Part shown: positions 1-10,910 of the stretch, piece after piece | Position numbering within the stretch: the stretch's first letter is position 1 | Layout of the letters: the number at the start of each line of letters is the position of its first letter | Origin: Augochlora pura | Taxonomy: Eukaryota; Arthropoda; Insecta; Hymenoptera; Halictidae | Assembly: GCF_028453695.1 (NCBI RefSeq) | Contig: NC_135778.1 | Span: forward strand, 11,344,244 to 11,408,243 | Length of the DNA stretch: 64,000 nt | Direction of reading: 5' to 3' | Notes under the pieces: model-generated | Database searches by the model: none | What the model was told of the DNA's origin: nothing | Seen by the model: the letters and a program-made list of their open reading frames with translations, nothing else | Program-made: the position numbers and the translations under genes

Positions 1-2256
1 GTCGTAGGTGGATAAGCGTTCGTTGTCTACGGTTGACAATGCTACAACTTTGCCTTTCGTTTTTTTTTCGGTTTTTCGCGGGGATTCCTTCAGGCTTCGC
101 ATACGATCTAGAAAAGACTTCTTCTGTGGCGACTTCGTTGGTTCTTCCACTTTATGAGCTGTTGGTCGTCGCAGTACTGGTTTCGACAATAGACTCTGTG
201 TATACAGAAATTTAATTATTAACTCATCGAAATCATTTAAGGTTACACTAGGAAACATAATTACCTCGACGTCGTCGTAAGACTCGTCTTGTCCATTGAT
301 ATGCATACCGTTATCGTTGGTTGGCGCGGATACAAGAGAGCCAGCAGCGCTACCGGTGTCGTTCTTATTTTCTAAATTTTTCTTCGGTTTTCCACCCAAC
401 GTACTTGAATCTTTTTTACTTGAAGTAACACCGTTGCAAATTGAAAGTTGATTACTTTTTGTATCGTTGGTGTCAATATCGTCGATCGTGTTTTTAGCGG
501 GTCCTACGTTACCGTAGCATGGTTTGTCTGTCGTTGTTTTATTCCTGAAATCTTCGATTTTATGATAGATCTCGTCCTCTTCTTCGTCTTGTGGCACATA
601 GGATGGGGAGTTTGACGAACGGCTGACAGGTAGCGACGGCAGTCTTCGTGGAATTCGCGCAGGTAATGGAGGGCCAGAGAAAAGTACAGGAGCAGCAGGA
701 ACAGAAGTAGACATCGGTGAAGAAGGAAAATTGGTGAGATCTGCTTGAGTGTTCTTTGATGACTCGGTCAGTTGTTCGTCGGCATTGGTAGCGGCAAAGC
801 ATCCATCGATTTCCGACTCCTGTCCGTCGATGCTGAAGCATCCAACGTCTTGGTATTGTTCTTCTTTGTGATCGGGTTCGAGACTTAGGCTCGAGCGAGC
901 TTTGACTTCCGGAGGGACGGAAATGGAAACTTTTGTAAGTTCCGTGATTTCATCTCTTCCGTTGATGTTCAATTCACAGATCTTAGCTACCCACTGTTCC
1001 ATGTCCTTTGGAGTCCTGGCAACAAACTGAAACAATCACGATCAATGACAGAAAGAATTCTACTATACTTTACATGTATGTTGGTATTCATCTACTTTAT
1101 CATTTCGAAGGTGGGAGGTCGTTCACCTGGTAGGTCCTACTGCCGGGGCAAAAAATTTCGAAGGTGGATTCGCTTCTTCGTTGATCTGCATTTGGTGCAG
1201 CCCGGGCCATGTAATTATGAAGAGATAAAATCATATGCGGCCGATTGTCTCGATCGTTTCCATAGATCAGTAGATGCGATCCTAACATAGCTACAGCACA
1301 CAGGAGTCAATTGTTACAATTCCGTTTCCTTTTATATTCTCGATCGAATCACTTACCAACCCAGCACATTCGATACGGTTCAAAGAGGAACAGAATTTTT
1401 CCATCCTTCCTGTAAAGTGGACCGCATTTTCGACATTTATCTTTGGTTTCGACTGCTGGAATATTGGCGTAAAACTCTATCAGTGCATTCTCAATCTTCT
1501 CATCTTTGTCCCGGGAGGGAAGGGGCGAGGGAACAGTGGAGGCGGTAGCCACAGCAGCCGCATGATTCGCTTCGACCGTTTGGAAACTCTCGTAATAATC
1601 GTGTTGCTGCTTTTGTTTCTGTGGCTCCTCCGCGCCTACGTATTCCTCGAGTTCGCCTTCATTTTCGATAGCCGGCATCAAACCTTTCGGCGCGACTGGA
1701 GTCATATTCAAGTACGGTTCGGGAGAGGATCGAATACCAATTTTCTTGATCATGAAAGTTGTCAAAGACTGCTTCGAACGTGTGAGCAGATTGTTCCGAA
1801 GATTCTCCAATGTGACCGGAAGCTTGATTTCATGCAGGCATTCCAAAAATTGGACTAATTCTGCGAACACGGGCATTACCTCTTTTACATTTCGAAATTT
1901 AAGTGCATGCGTAATCGTTCTTTTCACGAGTGACATCAATTTTCTCGATCATTTTCGATTATCTGTATTCGATCGGCACTGAGACTACACAGGTGATAAG
2001 TCGTTACTATTGCCATTATCATTTATTATTTAAGAATTAAGGGATCGATTAATAATATAATTAAATACGAAAGTTCGTATAAGAATATATAAAGTTTTCT
2101 ATGGGGCTCGGTGTAATGAAGTTTATGGGATCCTAGAATTTCCATAGGTATATGTAATTTATAATTTGACTCCCTTAAACTACATATGTATTTACAGGAA
2201 AAGATATCGGGACACTTACCTCGGAGTATTCCGGTAAGCTCACGATCGAAATCCAT
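1..2256 (-). CDS. Skap2: SKAP-like PH-domain adaptor protein, 3' end missing
   Basis: Adaptor of the Src-kinase-associated phosphoprotein type, expected in the cytoplasm linking membrane lipids, tyrosine kinases and actin. Proposed coding exons, in order of translation: 2220-2256, 1357-1860, 1127-1290, 265-1026, 1-195 (continues outside). All joins keep frame. The N-terminus begins MDFDRELTGILR, then a helical segment (LVQFLECLHEIKLP), an acidic linker, and a PH domain spread over three exons, including LLIYGNDRDNRPHM and the C-terminal helix FVARTPKDMEQWVAKI, which resembles SKAP2. A Pro/Ser-rich region with YHKIEDF and DESYDDVE tyrosine motifs follows, then a Lys/Arg-rich stretch. The SH3 domain usual for SKAP proteins would lie beyond base 1. 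A second in-frame ATG at 1936, inside what I treat as intron 1, could start a shorter-exon isoform. The family call is by remembered similarity. Confidence 0.7.
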
Positions 2257-3281
2257 GGTCACGTGTTTTGTTTGAATGGTTTGCATAATCGTTGCGACAA
2301 TTATACGCGGTAGAATGTGAAATCGGTCGATATTTGCCAAACAAAATTAAATGATTTTTCTGGAAAAAGTCCGTGTCAGACAGTTACGATTGCTCATCGA
2401 GTGTGCTATAATCGTGCAGGATGCGGTGACAGATACGCGGCCGATAAGAAAACATTCTATGCATAAAGCGTCACGGAAGACGCATCGAATAAACGATGTA
2501 ATTACGCGTCGAATCGTTGGCGCAGCACTTTTACTTTCAGAAAGCGTTCGCGCGGCACGATATATAATCGATTCTTTCGACTACTCTTGACGACGGAGCG
2601 GATTTTCATCTCAGGGCGTGACGTCCAATCAAGTCGCAAAAACATCACAATGAGATTAGAATTTCCATGATTCGATACTTTCGAATTTCATCCACTGCAC
2701 TAATTGTTCACTGAGTGTTCTCGATTTTCGTTTTCGTTGGTACAAATGATTGATGGTCGACGCCGCAAAGAGAAGGCAACTGGTAAGAATGCTCCTGTCT
2801 CGTTAAAATTCAAGTAGCACCGCGGTGCCGTGGCACGTGGGAGCAGCGGAAGACGATTCGAGTCGTAACGAGTCGCGTCGCGTCGAATCGCGTCGAGTTC
2901 ACTCGACCGACTCCCGCAAAGAATGTTGTCGTCGCTGTTACTCCTGCTCGATATTTATGATTTCACTGTCTCGCCTATTGCACTAACTGAGGGTTGACTC
3001 ACTCTCTGTTCGGACGTATTTCTCTTCGCGACGATGATTCCTCTCTTTCTCTCGAAGGCTTGGTCGCGACCGCTCGTGCTCACGTAATCCGAAGCGACGT
3101 TTTAATTGATCATTCCAATTGACGGACTCAGGAGACCACCGAGAAACAAACAGGCAGTTTGCATTCCATACATTGCGTGCGCTTCGGAGATCTTTTAAAA
3201 CACTCGAGCAAACCAACTCTCAGTTGCAGTAGAGAAAAGATTTATTAATCATATAATACTGTCTCGACGAATCATCGAGTA
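2257..3281. other. Intergenic: SKAP upstream region and E1-alpha 3' flank
   Basis: No coding region is supported here. The left part is the presumed 5' flank of the SKAP-like gene and the right part the 3' untranslated region of the E1-alpha gene. Short open frames are present on both strands, but they lack family similarity and splice context and look like by-products of the CpG-rich composition. Confidence 0.5.
2822..2912. promoter_or_regulatory. CpG-dense cluster with a CACGTG E-box, possible promoter of the SKAP-like gene
   Basis: A short island with many CG dinucleotides, including a repeated GTCGCGTCGA-type motif around 2859-2897 and a perfect palindromic E-box CACGTG at 2834-2839. It lies about 570 bases upstream of the SKAP-like start codon. 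Promoter function is inference from composition and position only. Confidence 0.25.
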
Positions 3282-4750
3282 TCAATGAGTTTGCCAAGGA
3301 ACTTTGCCTCGCACCTTCTCTAATGGTTTCACATATAAGTGCGTCCCGATTTCCGCCAACTCCGGCGGCGGATCGGCTTTGGCCGCTTCCAATTCTTGGT
3401 CCACTTCTTTCCACGTAGTCTTCCGCAACTCCTGCTTCGAAAGGGAAAACAAATTGATGATGCTGTGGTGCTGAACAGCAGCTAACAAGTATACAAATTA
3501 GAGAACGAAAAATACTCGCTTCGACCTCCTGTTCGGTTTTCAAGCCACTTTGAACGACCAGCTTGCCTAGGTTCGTAATTGGATCTGCTTCTGTCTGAAT
3601 TTGCTTAACTTCGTCTCTGCTGCGGTAAGAGATCCCCGGGTCGCTCATGCTGTGCCCGTAATATCGATACGTATCCATTTCTAGAATGATCGGACCGTTT
3701 CGAAGGGCGTAGTCTCCGGCGAATTTCACCGCTTCGCGTACGTCAAGTATATGCATACCGTCCACCTGAATGGGAAATGGTGTTTACGATCACGCGATTT
3801 CAAGGAGTTGTGCCGCGAACCGATCGAGATACCTTTACACCTGGAATCAAATCTCCCCTCGTGTAAAACGCTGTGTTCGCTGAGTGCCGATGCACCGCTG
3901 TTCCCATCGCGTACTGATTGTTCTCGCAAATATAGACCACCGGCAGGTTCCAAAGTTTTGACATATTATACGCCTCATAGATCTGACCCTGGGAAGCGGC
4001 ACCGTCGCCATAGAGCACCCACGCGACTCCTCCGCTGCCTTCGTACTTGTGTGCGAACGCCAATCCAACGCCGATCGGCACCTGGCCGCCGACGATCCCA
4101 TCTCCGCCGTAGAATCTTGGCGCGTACATGTGCATCGAACCACCTTTACCTTCCGAAGCTCCGGTTCGTCGACCCATCAACTCCGCGAGAATTTGTCGCG
4201 CCGTCAAACCGAAACATACCCCGAAACCGTGACATCTGTAAGCTGTTATCAGACTATCGGATTCTTTCATCGCCATCTTCATCCCCACGGCTACCGCCTC
4301 CTGTAAACCGCTTTACATTGCACCGCTCTACTTGACTCTGCTTGACTCGGATTCGGACCCAGTCGAGTTATATGTATAGTCGAAGTTACCCGTATCAATT
4401 GGTAACCATTTACCTGACCTGAATACAAATGGAGGAAACCATTGATCATCCGAGTTCTATACAATTCCGCACACTTGTTCTCCATCCGTCTGATATAGTT
4501 CATCGTTTTCAACGCGTAAATCGCTTCCTCTTCGGTCATCGTCGCCTTCGTTGACGGTCCACTCTCCAATCGATACAGCTCGTATTTCTGTAGGAATAAT
4601 AAATCTCTCGAGTTGTATTTTCTTTTCGAACTGTTACGATTTTAGGGACATTACCGGATTGGCAGTAATTTCTTTCGCCATTCCCCGAGAAGGAGACAAA
4701 GAGAGACGTCGAAGATTCGCACAACATTGGAACGATCGGAAATGATGCAT
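3282..4750 (-). CDS. Pdha: Pyruvate dehydrogenase E1 component subunit alpha, mitochondrial
   Basis: Thiamine-diphosphate-dependent subunit that decarboxylates pyruvate in the mitochondrial pyruvate dehydrogenase complex. Five exons: 4655-4750, 4414-4587, 3833-4300, 3520-3765, 3282-3431, together about 377 residues, close to the family size. The start at 4750 gives MHHFRSFQCCANLRRLSLSP, a basic, Ser/Arg-rich leader with no acidic residue, as expected for mitochondrial import. The TPP motif runs from YGDGAASQGQ to CENN. The phosphorylation loop YYGHSMSDPGISYR keeps both regulatory serines and the catalytic histidine of GHS. The last intron has no good GT donor in the right phase. The best family alignment uses GAA|GCGAGT (a GC-AG intron); GAG|GTCGAA two codons upstream is the alternative. 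Many positions differ from the usual insect enzyme, so this may be a second, divergent copy. Confidence 0.9.
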
Positions 4751-6201
4751 TTTTGGTTCAAGGCTCCTTTAGGTAACCAACTGCTTGATGCGAATCGGCC
4801 GCGTATTTATCGATCGAGCGTTCGTCCACTGATCCTACATCGCGTGATTCAACGACTCTTCTGTCAGTTTTTTTTTAGAAGAAACCTAGAAACGAGTCTT
4901 GTGCTCCCTGTTGTATCCTTCGATGCGAGACATTCTTCGCCTTTGGCTCACGCGAATTTAGCTACGACACTTGACTCCGATCATATAATATTTTATCCTA
5001 CGTTTCTCTCTCTTGGACACACACTTTCTCTTTTCCTCCTTCTCACCTATTTTTCACTATCCAAATCCTAATAAATATCTAGCTTATCGAAAATGCTACC
5101 GTCGCAAATCGTAACACTTGTGCAGGCGACATCGAGTTATCGTCACACGAACAGAAGGTAGAGACACGAATATTAGAAGATTCCACGCAACGCTGGCTGC
5201 GTTTAGTTGTCTATAACTCGCCAACCTTTTGAAATAATGAGAATTGTACCTAAAAAAAGTGCGCTTGTTCCGAATACATCTCGTCCGGTCCGACGTAACG
5301 AGGAATCTGATGCAAGTTTAGAGAGTTAATAAAGTTACACGCACAATTGTAGTAATGTCCTTTATTTGATCGTATCAGGTATCAGATTTCGGAGATCGAC
5401 GAGGAGAAACGTGAACCTTACGACAATTTTGTCGAGCCGATTTTGTCGATTTCTTGGGCACCGATCGACATTGTTCTTCGACAGTTTTGTCTTCACTTTC
5501 TTCCGCTTCGTTCAACGGAATGGGTTGCAATGCTCGGGCCAGAATCGGTGGCCTCAAAACAGTTTTCAACGAGACGGCGCGCTCCATTTCACCTCTACGC
5601 CAGAGAAAAACGGACGCTTCGAAGTACTTAATCTTTACATGTATACACGATTACCGTTACCGTTTCGAGAAGCGAACAGCATCTAGTTTTGACCACTCGC
5701 ACGACCTCAGACTTGACTTCGGGGTTTCCTTCGCATTGGACGTTGATTCTTGCCAGGATGCATCAATTTCCGAACAAGCCGAATACAGCGAATACATTGC
5801 ACGCAACTCCTGCTAGACCGTAATCCGCAAAAGCGTGATCGTGATCGATTCGTTTGGTACGATTACTTGCCTTTTTCTTTAAAAGAGACGTTTCGCTGCG
5901 AATATTCGTGTAATGCAAGTTGTCGGCCGTGGTCTCCTTGTTCCGGTGACAGTGAACACGCGGAACTGTCCCTTTCTCGTCCACTGGAGAACCTTTCGCT
6001 GCCACCATCTGCCAATGTACGTAAAACATTGACAGGAAGTCACAGTACATGCAACAACAATTCTCGTCTCGACTCTGAATCGAAAATTGAATCGTCGCAC
6101 TCGCGCCCCTTTACCGGCAAATACGAAATTTCTAAACGCGACAGAACAGAATTTAAAACGTGACTTCCGGTCGTGATAGTCGCATTCGATCGTTCAGTCA
6201 A
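4751..6201. other. Intergenic: E1-alpha upstream region and NSUN7-like 3' flank
   Basis: Left part: 5' flank of the E1-alpha gene, with a pyrimidine-rich run at about 5003-5055. Right part: CpG-rich sequence with several overlapping open frames on both strands, none of which I can assign. The only one with plausible splice context is listed separately at 5375-5608. Confidence 0.4.
5375..5608 (-). other. Possible extra 3' exon of the NSUN7-like gene
   Basis: An open frame of about 75 residues ending in SPRRSPKSDT and a stop. It is preceded by a good acceptor (TTTTTCTCTGGCGTAG) that would need a phase-2 donor upstream. It is Lys/Arg/Ser-rich and has no recognisable domain. It lies downstream of the NSUN7-like stop at 6202, so it would belong only to an alternative transcript. 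I could not find the matching donor with confidence. Confidence 0.15.
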
Positions 6202-9200
6202 CTAAATGTCTTCGAGAGAAACGTTTACGAGCGTGGTTGCATTCTTCATCCTGTAACCGTAATGTCCGCGAGCCTGTGTTGTGCGTACCCATGGATTGTT
6301 TTTTTCGTACATAGCTCGCAGCCGCTCCTGCCGAGGACACACCGGATGTTCATTCAAGGTTCTCATCAAAGAGCAATGGGTATGCGCGATCAAACGGTCC
6401 AGCTCGATCTGTCGGGACAAAAGATCAAATGATCCGAGTCGTATCAAAGTTGTTCCACGAATACGAGTCTTTCGAAATGCAATAACTCTGTTGCCCTTGT
6501 ACAAGACGAATACCTTCTCGGAACGACGTTTGGTTCGTTTGCGAGGATTAACGTGCAAAGATAATCCAGTTTGATCGGTCACGACAGGCTCGCGTTTTTT
6601 TTCTCGCCGTTCGCGTTCGTTCGGATCGCCGAACAAACCCTTCGATTCCGCCACTTTGATCATAAACAACGAGTCGAATTGCATCATCTCCTTCCTCTTG
6701 ATCACCGCGAGGAAGCATCCTGGATCTAACACGTCGCTAATGTTCTTCCCGTAAATATCGTCGATAGTACCTACCTCGAAGAGATCGCTGTCCGGAACCT
6801 TAGAATTCGATCGAAACGTTTGAATCGATTGCGCAACAGGAACCAGTTGCGGACTACAACCATTTCAATGCATATTTTGTTCATAAAGGAAAAGCTTACA
6901 ACAACATTTCGGAGAATCTTATCGTCGTTCCTCTCATCGTTCAAATGCTCTAATTTGTCGGCATTTAACTCGCCGCGAAACTCTCCCCCCTCTTTCTGCA
7001 GCTTCTTCTTCGACTGAAAGGAAACACTATGCAGAACCACTCGAAGACGAATTCTGTCGAAAAGGAGGAGAAGTGGGAGTGATCTTACCGGTTGATCACG
7101 GACGTGTCTCGCCATGGCCATTCGATTGGCGTAATCGACTACTCGTCGAATCATTTCTGTAGTCTCCGAAGGTAAAACCGTGTGCGCTTCGTATAGAACG
7201 AACTGTACGTTGGGTCTAGTCAACGCATACTTCAAAGTTGCCATTTGATCGGCCAAGTGAGCGCACGGTGGTTCGATCTCGCGACCGATTTCGCTGTCGT
7301 CATTGTCGTCTACCGCGACACAGGCTTCCGTCAGCGATTCGAGAAGTTCGGCGTCACCACCGCGAGCCACGGCTAGATCGACGATGTCTCGGACCCCGGT
7401 ATAACTGCACGGCGGAATCGCCAGAACCACAGTAGCTCTGTCCAGTTCGGCCGTCGCTGGGGGCGATATGTATCTATACGAAGCGAAATTCTTCAGTTGA
7501 AAATAGATGTAAGGAAAAATCAAACGGTGAGTATACTTTTCGGAAAACACGCGACATCTTTGCGAGGTGACTCCGAGTCCGTTCAAATATGTCTCGTACT
7601 CGGCAAGACGTTCACCAACTCCAAATGCTAGCAATCGACCAGCGTCTTGGATGTCTTGCAGCAATTCGACCAAATAGCCGGTGTGTCGAGGCGCTAAGGG
7701 ATGTGTCAGAACTACCGGTCCGCAAAACCGACCGACACGAATCGCTTGAGCCAGAGCAGCCGCCCCCAAGCACAAAGATCTCTCCTATTCAATATCGAAT
7801 TGTAGAACATATTCAAAAAAGGTATCAGCATATTAAATGAAATTGTTGGTCACCCTATAGAATATAGAATGTTTTCGTCTACCTTGGTACCCACCAGGAA
7901 AACAAACCGATGATCGTGAACCAGACTCGAACGAGCCAAAGTTTCGCGCGCCCTCTCTCGCAGTTCGATCATCTTCGGACAAATCGGATCGAACAGGTAA
8001 CCGTTGTCGCTGAGCTTCGACGCGCCTTCGCTTTCGCAGAGGACCAAATTCAATTTGGACATCTCGTTGAGGAATTCTTCTTTGTTGGTAAACTTGTTGG
8101 AGTTTATCCATCCGGAAGCAAGCGCGGCAGCCTCGGCTTGTTCACCCCAAGCTACGCCTTCGATATCCCGCAAACGCGTTGGCAGCAGCTCGTCTTCGCG
8201 TCGCGTTTCCAACACCACGGGTACACATTATCTTGTCACGGTACGGATCATCGTATATGATAGTCTAAGTACGATACAGGCATGCACGCGACTCTAGTGC
8301 CTTTTTTTATTCATACTTGCATCATTGCCCGGCAAAACTCCCAAAAAATCACCTAAAGCAAAACTATTTGTGCTATTCACCGAGACTTAGAGCCGAACCG
8401 CGAATACGCTGGCGCGAAAGGCTCGCGGCGAGATGGGTTTTCGCCTCCAACAAAGCTCCTTCGATGTCCATCAATCCGGCAGTCTGGATCGACAAACAAA
8501 GAAACGAAGGTGAAATAGAAAATGATACATGCGCTGTCGTCGATTTTACCTGAAAAATCTTTTCGCGCTCCTCGACGCCATCAATCTCGCCACGACTCGA
8601 AAATTTCCTTCCTTGCATGTCGTACAGCAACAACCATACGATTTTTCGTCGTTGTTTCAACTCGTCGTTGCATCGCCAGAATCCCACTTCCTTCAGAGCT
8701 CGGCAAAAAATCTTTTTGTCTGCGAAGGTGTGCCATGAAAAGACGAAACGCGAACGAAACTTAACAAATTCGAAATTATTCCGTGGCGATTGATTTGAGG
8801 AACGTGAACTTACACCTTAGAACATCGTAAACGAGTCCAAATACTCGACGCATCTCAGCTTCGTCAGAATATACGAGAGACTCCGATTCTTTCCGAAGCA
8901 CTTTTGCGGCCAAAACTATGTCGTTGACGCGCCATCCCGGCTTCGCGCAGGCTTCCGTCATCGAACGACCAATGCTCATTCTCGATCCTGTTCCGGATCC
9001 TGTTCTCGATCCTGTTCCTGAATACGTCCTTGAGAATATCGATCCTTCCATTTCATCAATCTTGCAAGTTTCTCCATCTGTTTTAACCGCCGAGGATCCA
9101 AGAATTCGTGGCTCCCATTCCCAATAACCAGGTGCACAAGATTTTTCCACCGTTTCTCGCTTTCTGTCATCGTTCTGTGCTTCTTCCTTCTCTTTCGTCT

Positions 9201-9889
9201 TCTCTAATTCCAAAGACAGCTCAGTCTCGGAAACCCTTTTTCGTCGTAGCAACAACCTCGTTAATTTTCACGATACCGTTTAATCGATCACGATCGTGAA
9301 CCATTCGATAACCATTACATACTTACACCTTCATTATTTTCAGCCTGGACGTAGATTAATACAAATCATCCCGATTATAACAAGAGACAATGCAGCAATT
9401 CGTATCAAAGGAAACGAAAGGAAATCTCGTAAACGGAAGTAGAAAGTAACGTTTCATTGCTATACAAAGGTATGACACCGTGTCGACAAAGATAAAACGG
9501 ATCTCGGCTATCAACGAAGGCAACTACTCGAAAGTTCAGACGATCACCGATGTCGAGACTTCGAGATTCTACGGTACACACAGCCAAAGCAAAAGAGATT
9601 CGAATTACCTGTTGGTCGTGATCTCCTTATCGCATGCTCTTTGCAACTCAACCAATCCGTAGTAAACGCGTTGTCGCCAATCTTCGTTACTCGGCAATAT
9701 CAATTCCTCAGCTTCCTTGTTTAATTTTTCATCACGAAGTTGTCCTCGGATCGACGTCCACCTTTTGAAAGCAAGTTGCAAAATCTTGACATAGTCTCCA
9801 AGTTTGTCACTACCGATTCGATCGGAAACTTCATTATCTCTTTGTGTTTCTGCCATTCTTTGAGATTCGCAATCTCGATTCTCCACCAT
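6202..9889 (-). CDS. Nsun7: NSUN7-like RNA m5C methyltransferase relative, probably catalytically inactive
   Basis: Member of the NOL1/NOP2/Sun family most like NSUN7. Nine exons in frame: 9609-9889, 8814-9256, 8550-8719, 8381-8483, 7883-8193, 7537-7784, 7089-7473, 6900-7013, 6202-6798. Family anchors in order: VWLLLYDMQGRKF, SLVHDHRFVFLVG, RLLAFGVGERLAEYE in the Rossmann fold, VFSEKYISPPATAELD, and the motif IV region VVLAIPPCSYTGVRDI. In active family members motif VI carries Thr-Cys-Ser, whose cysteine attacks the base. Here the equivalent segment reads VQFVLYEAHTVLPSETTEMI, with no cysteine. The acidic residue usually before Pro-Cys in motif IV is also absent. A small Gly-Thr-Gly-Ser-Arg repeat sits in exon 2. 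The C-terminus is very basic and its exact end is provisional. Substrate unknown. Confidence 0.75.
8984..9019 (-). repeat. 12-base in-frame tandem repeat inside the NSUN7-like gene
   Basis: Three adjoining copies of a 12-base unit (GATCCTGTTCCG with one or two changes per copy). On the coding strand they give a Gly-Ser-Arg-Thr-Gly-Ser-Gly-Thr type run. Twelve bases preserve frame, so copy-number change would lengthen the linker by four residues at a time. Confidence 0.7.
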
Positions 9890-10910
9890 AATTTCGTTGA
9901 TTCTTTCCTAAATTCTGAACAATTACGAGAAACTGTAAATCGGTTTTCTATTATCTGGATTGAGCAAGATTACTATGCCCGTGTCGAGAGTATGCGCACA
10001 TACTCACTATGGTACCGTTGCGCTTGTCCGAACACCGGAGACTGCGAGCTTGCTACTTGCTACCTTCTTCCCTTTCCGAACTCCTAAAGCGACCGAAAGT
10101 AGGGTTCTACTTCCAATCTTACGTTCGTCGCAACGTCGCGTGTTCCGGTAACATCTTCGACGAAATCACGATCAACCGTCTGTTCGTGGTCAGCCTAGAT
10201 CTATCCAACGAGCACGGTAACTCGGGCTCCCGAAGTCGTTGCATTATCTTATGTTACGTGTCTCGTTCGTGCTATACGTCATTTATTCGTACAATTGCAT
10301 TTTGTAATATGCATATCGTCGACGGGACGGATGCGGCAAAACGTATCGCTAACCGCAGGCGAAATTTAACGCTCGTCCTACCTTGAATCGCTCTTATCGA
10401 ATAAAATTATCGAACCGCGTTACTATTTTTATAGAAAACTAAAAATGATTGACGATCAACAAGATTACTTAATAAACTGCCTTCGGTGTTTTGGGGGTTA
10501 TTGACTGCTCATTTTTATGCACAATATTTGACAATTCAAATCATAAATGAACATTAGTGTTGTGGTGGACATAGAACTTATTTAAATCAATCACGCAATA
10601 GTTTATATCGTTATTTTACACGATTTTATCGCACCTGGACGTATTTTACTTTACTTAACTTATAACATGAGACTAAAAGATAGGTTTAGAAAGAGTATAA
10701 CGTTAAATGATATATTTCTTTGTTGCGTCAAATTTTTAGTACAAGAATACAAATTTCCAATGTCAACTTCATGTTTATCGGTATCTCAGATATACTCTTT
10801 GGTTAGTATATTAGTAAGCATTTGCAACTATAATGTTAGTCGTTTCTTGATAGCACGTGTAGTCCTTTTGTCGTTGCGATGTTCTCTTATTCAGTTTGGT
10901 ATTGCTTAAT
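9890..10910. other. Intergenic: NSUN7-like upstream region and parvin 3' flank
   Basis: No gene seen. Composition changes within this gap: CG-rich up to about 10.4 kb, then AT-rich. The left end is the 5' flank of the NSUN7-like gene and the right end the 3' untranslated region of parvin. Confidence 0.5.

Noticed and set aside
2983..3216. 77-codon minus-strand frame rich in Arg and Glu just after the E1-alpha stop
   Set aside because: Sits in the expected 3' untranslated region; no family similarity.
3751..4335. 194-codon plus-strand open frame
   Set aside because: It lies antisense to the E1-alpha exon encoding the TPP-binding region; the minus strand has clear family motifs, so this is a shadow of CG-rich coding sequence.
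5750..6163. 137-codon plus-strand frame downstream of the NSUN7-like gene
   Set aside because: No domain, no splice context, overlaps several other frames of similar length on the other strand; CpG-rich sequence here has few stop codons by chance.
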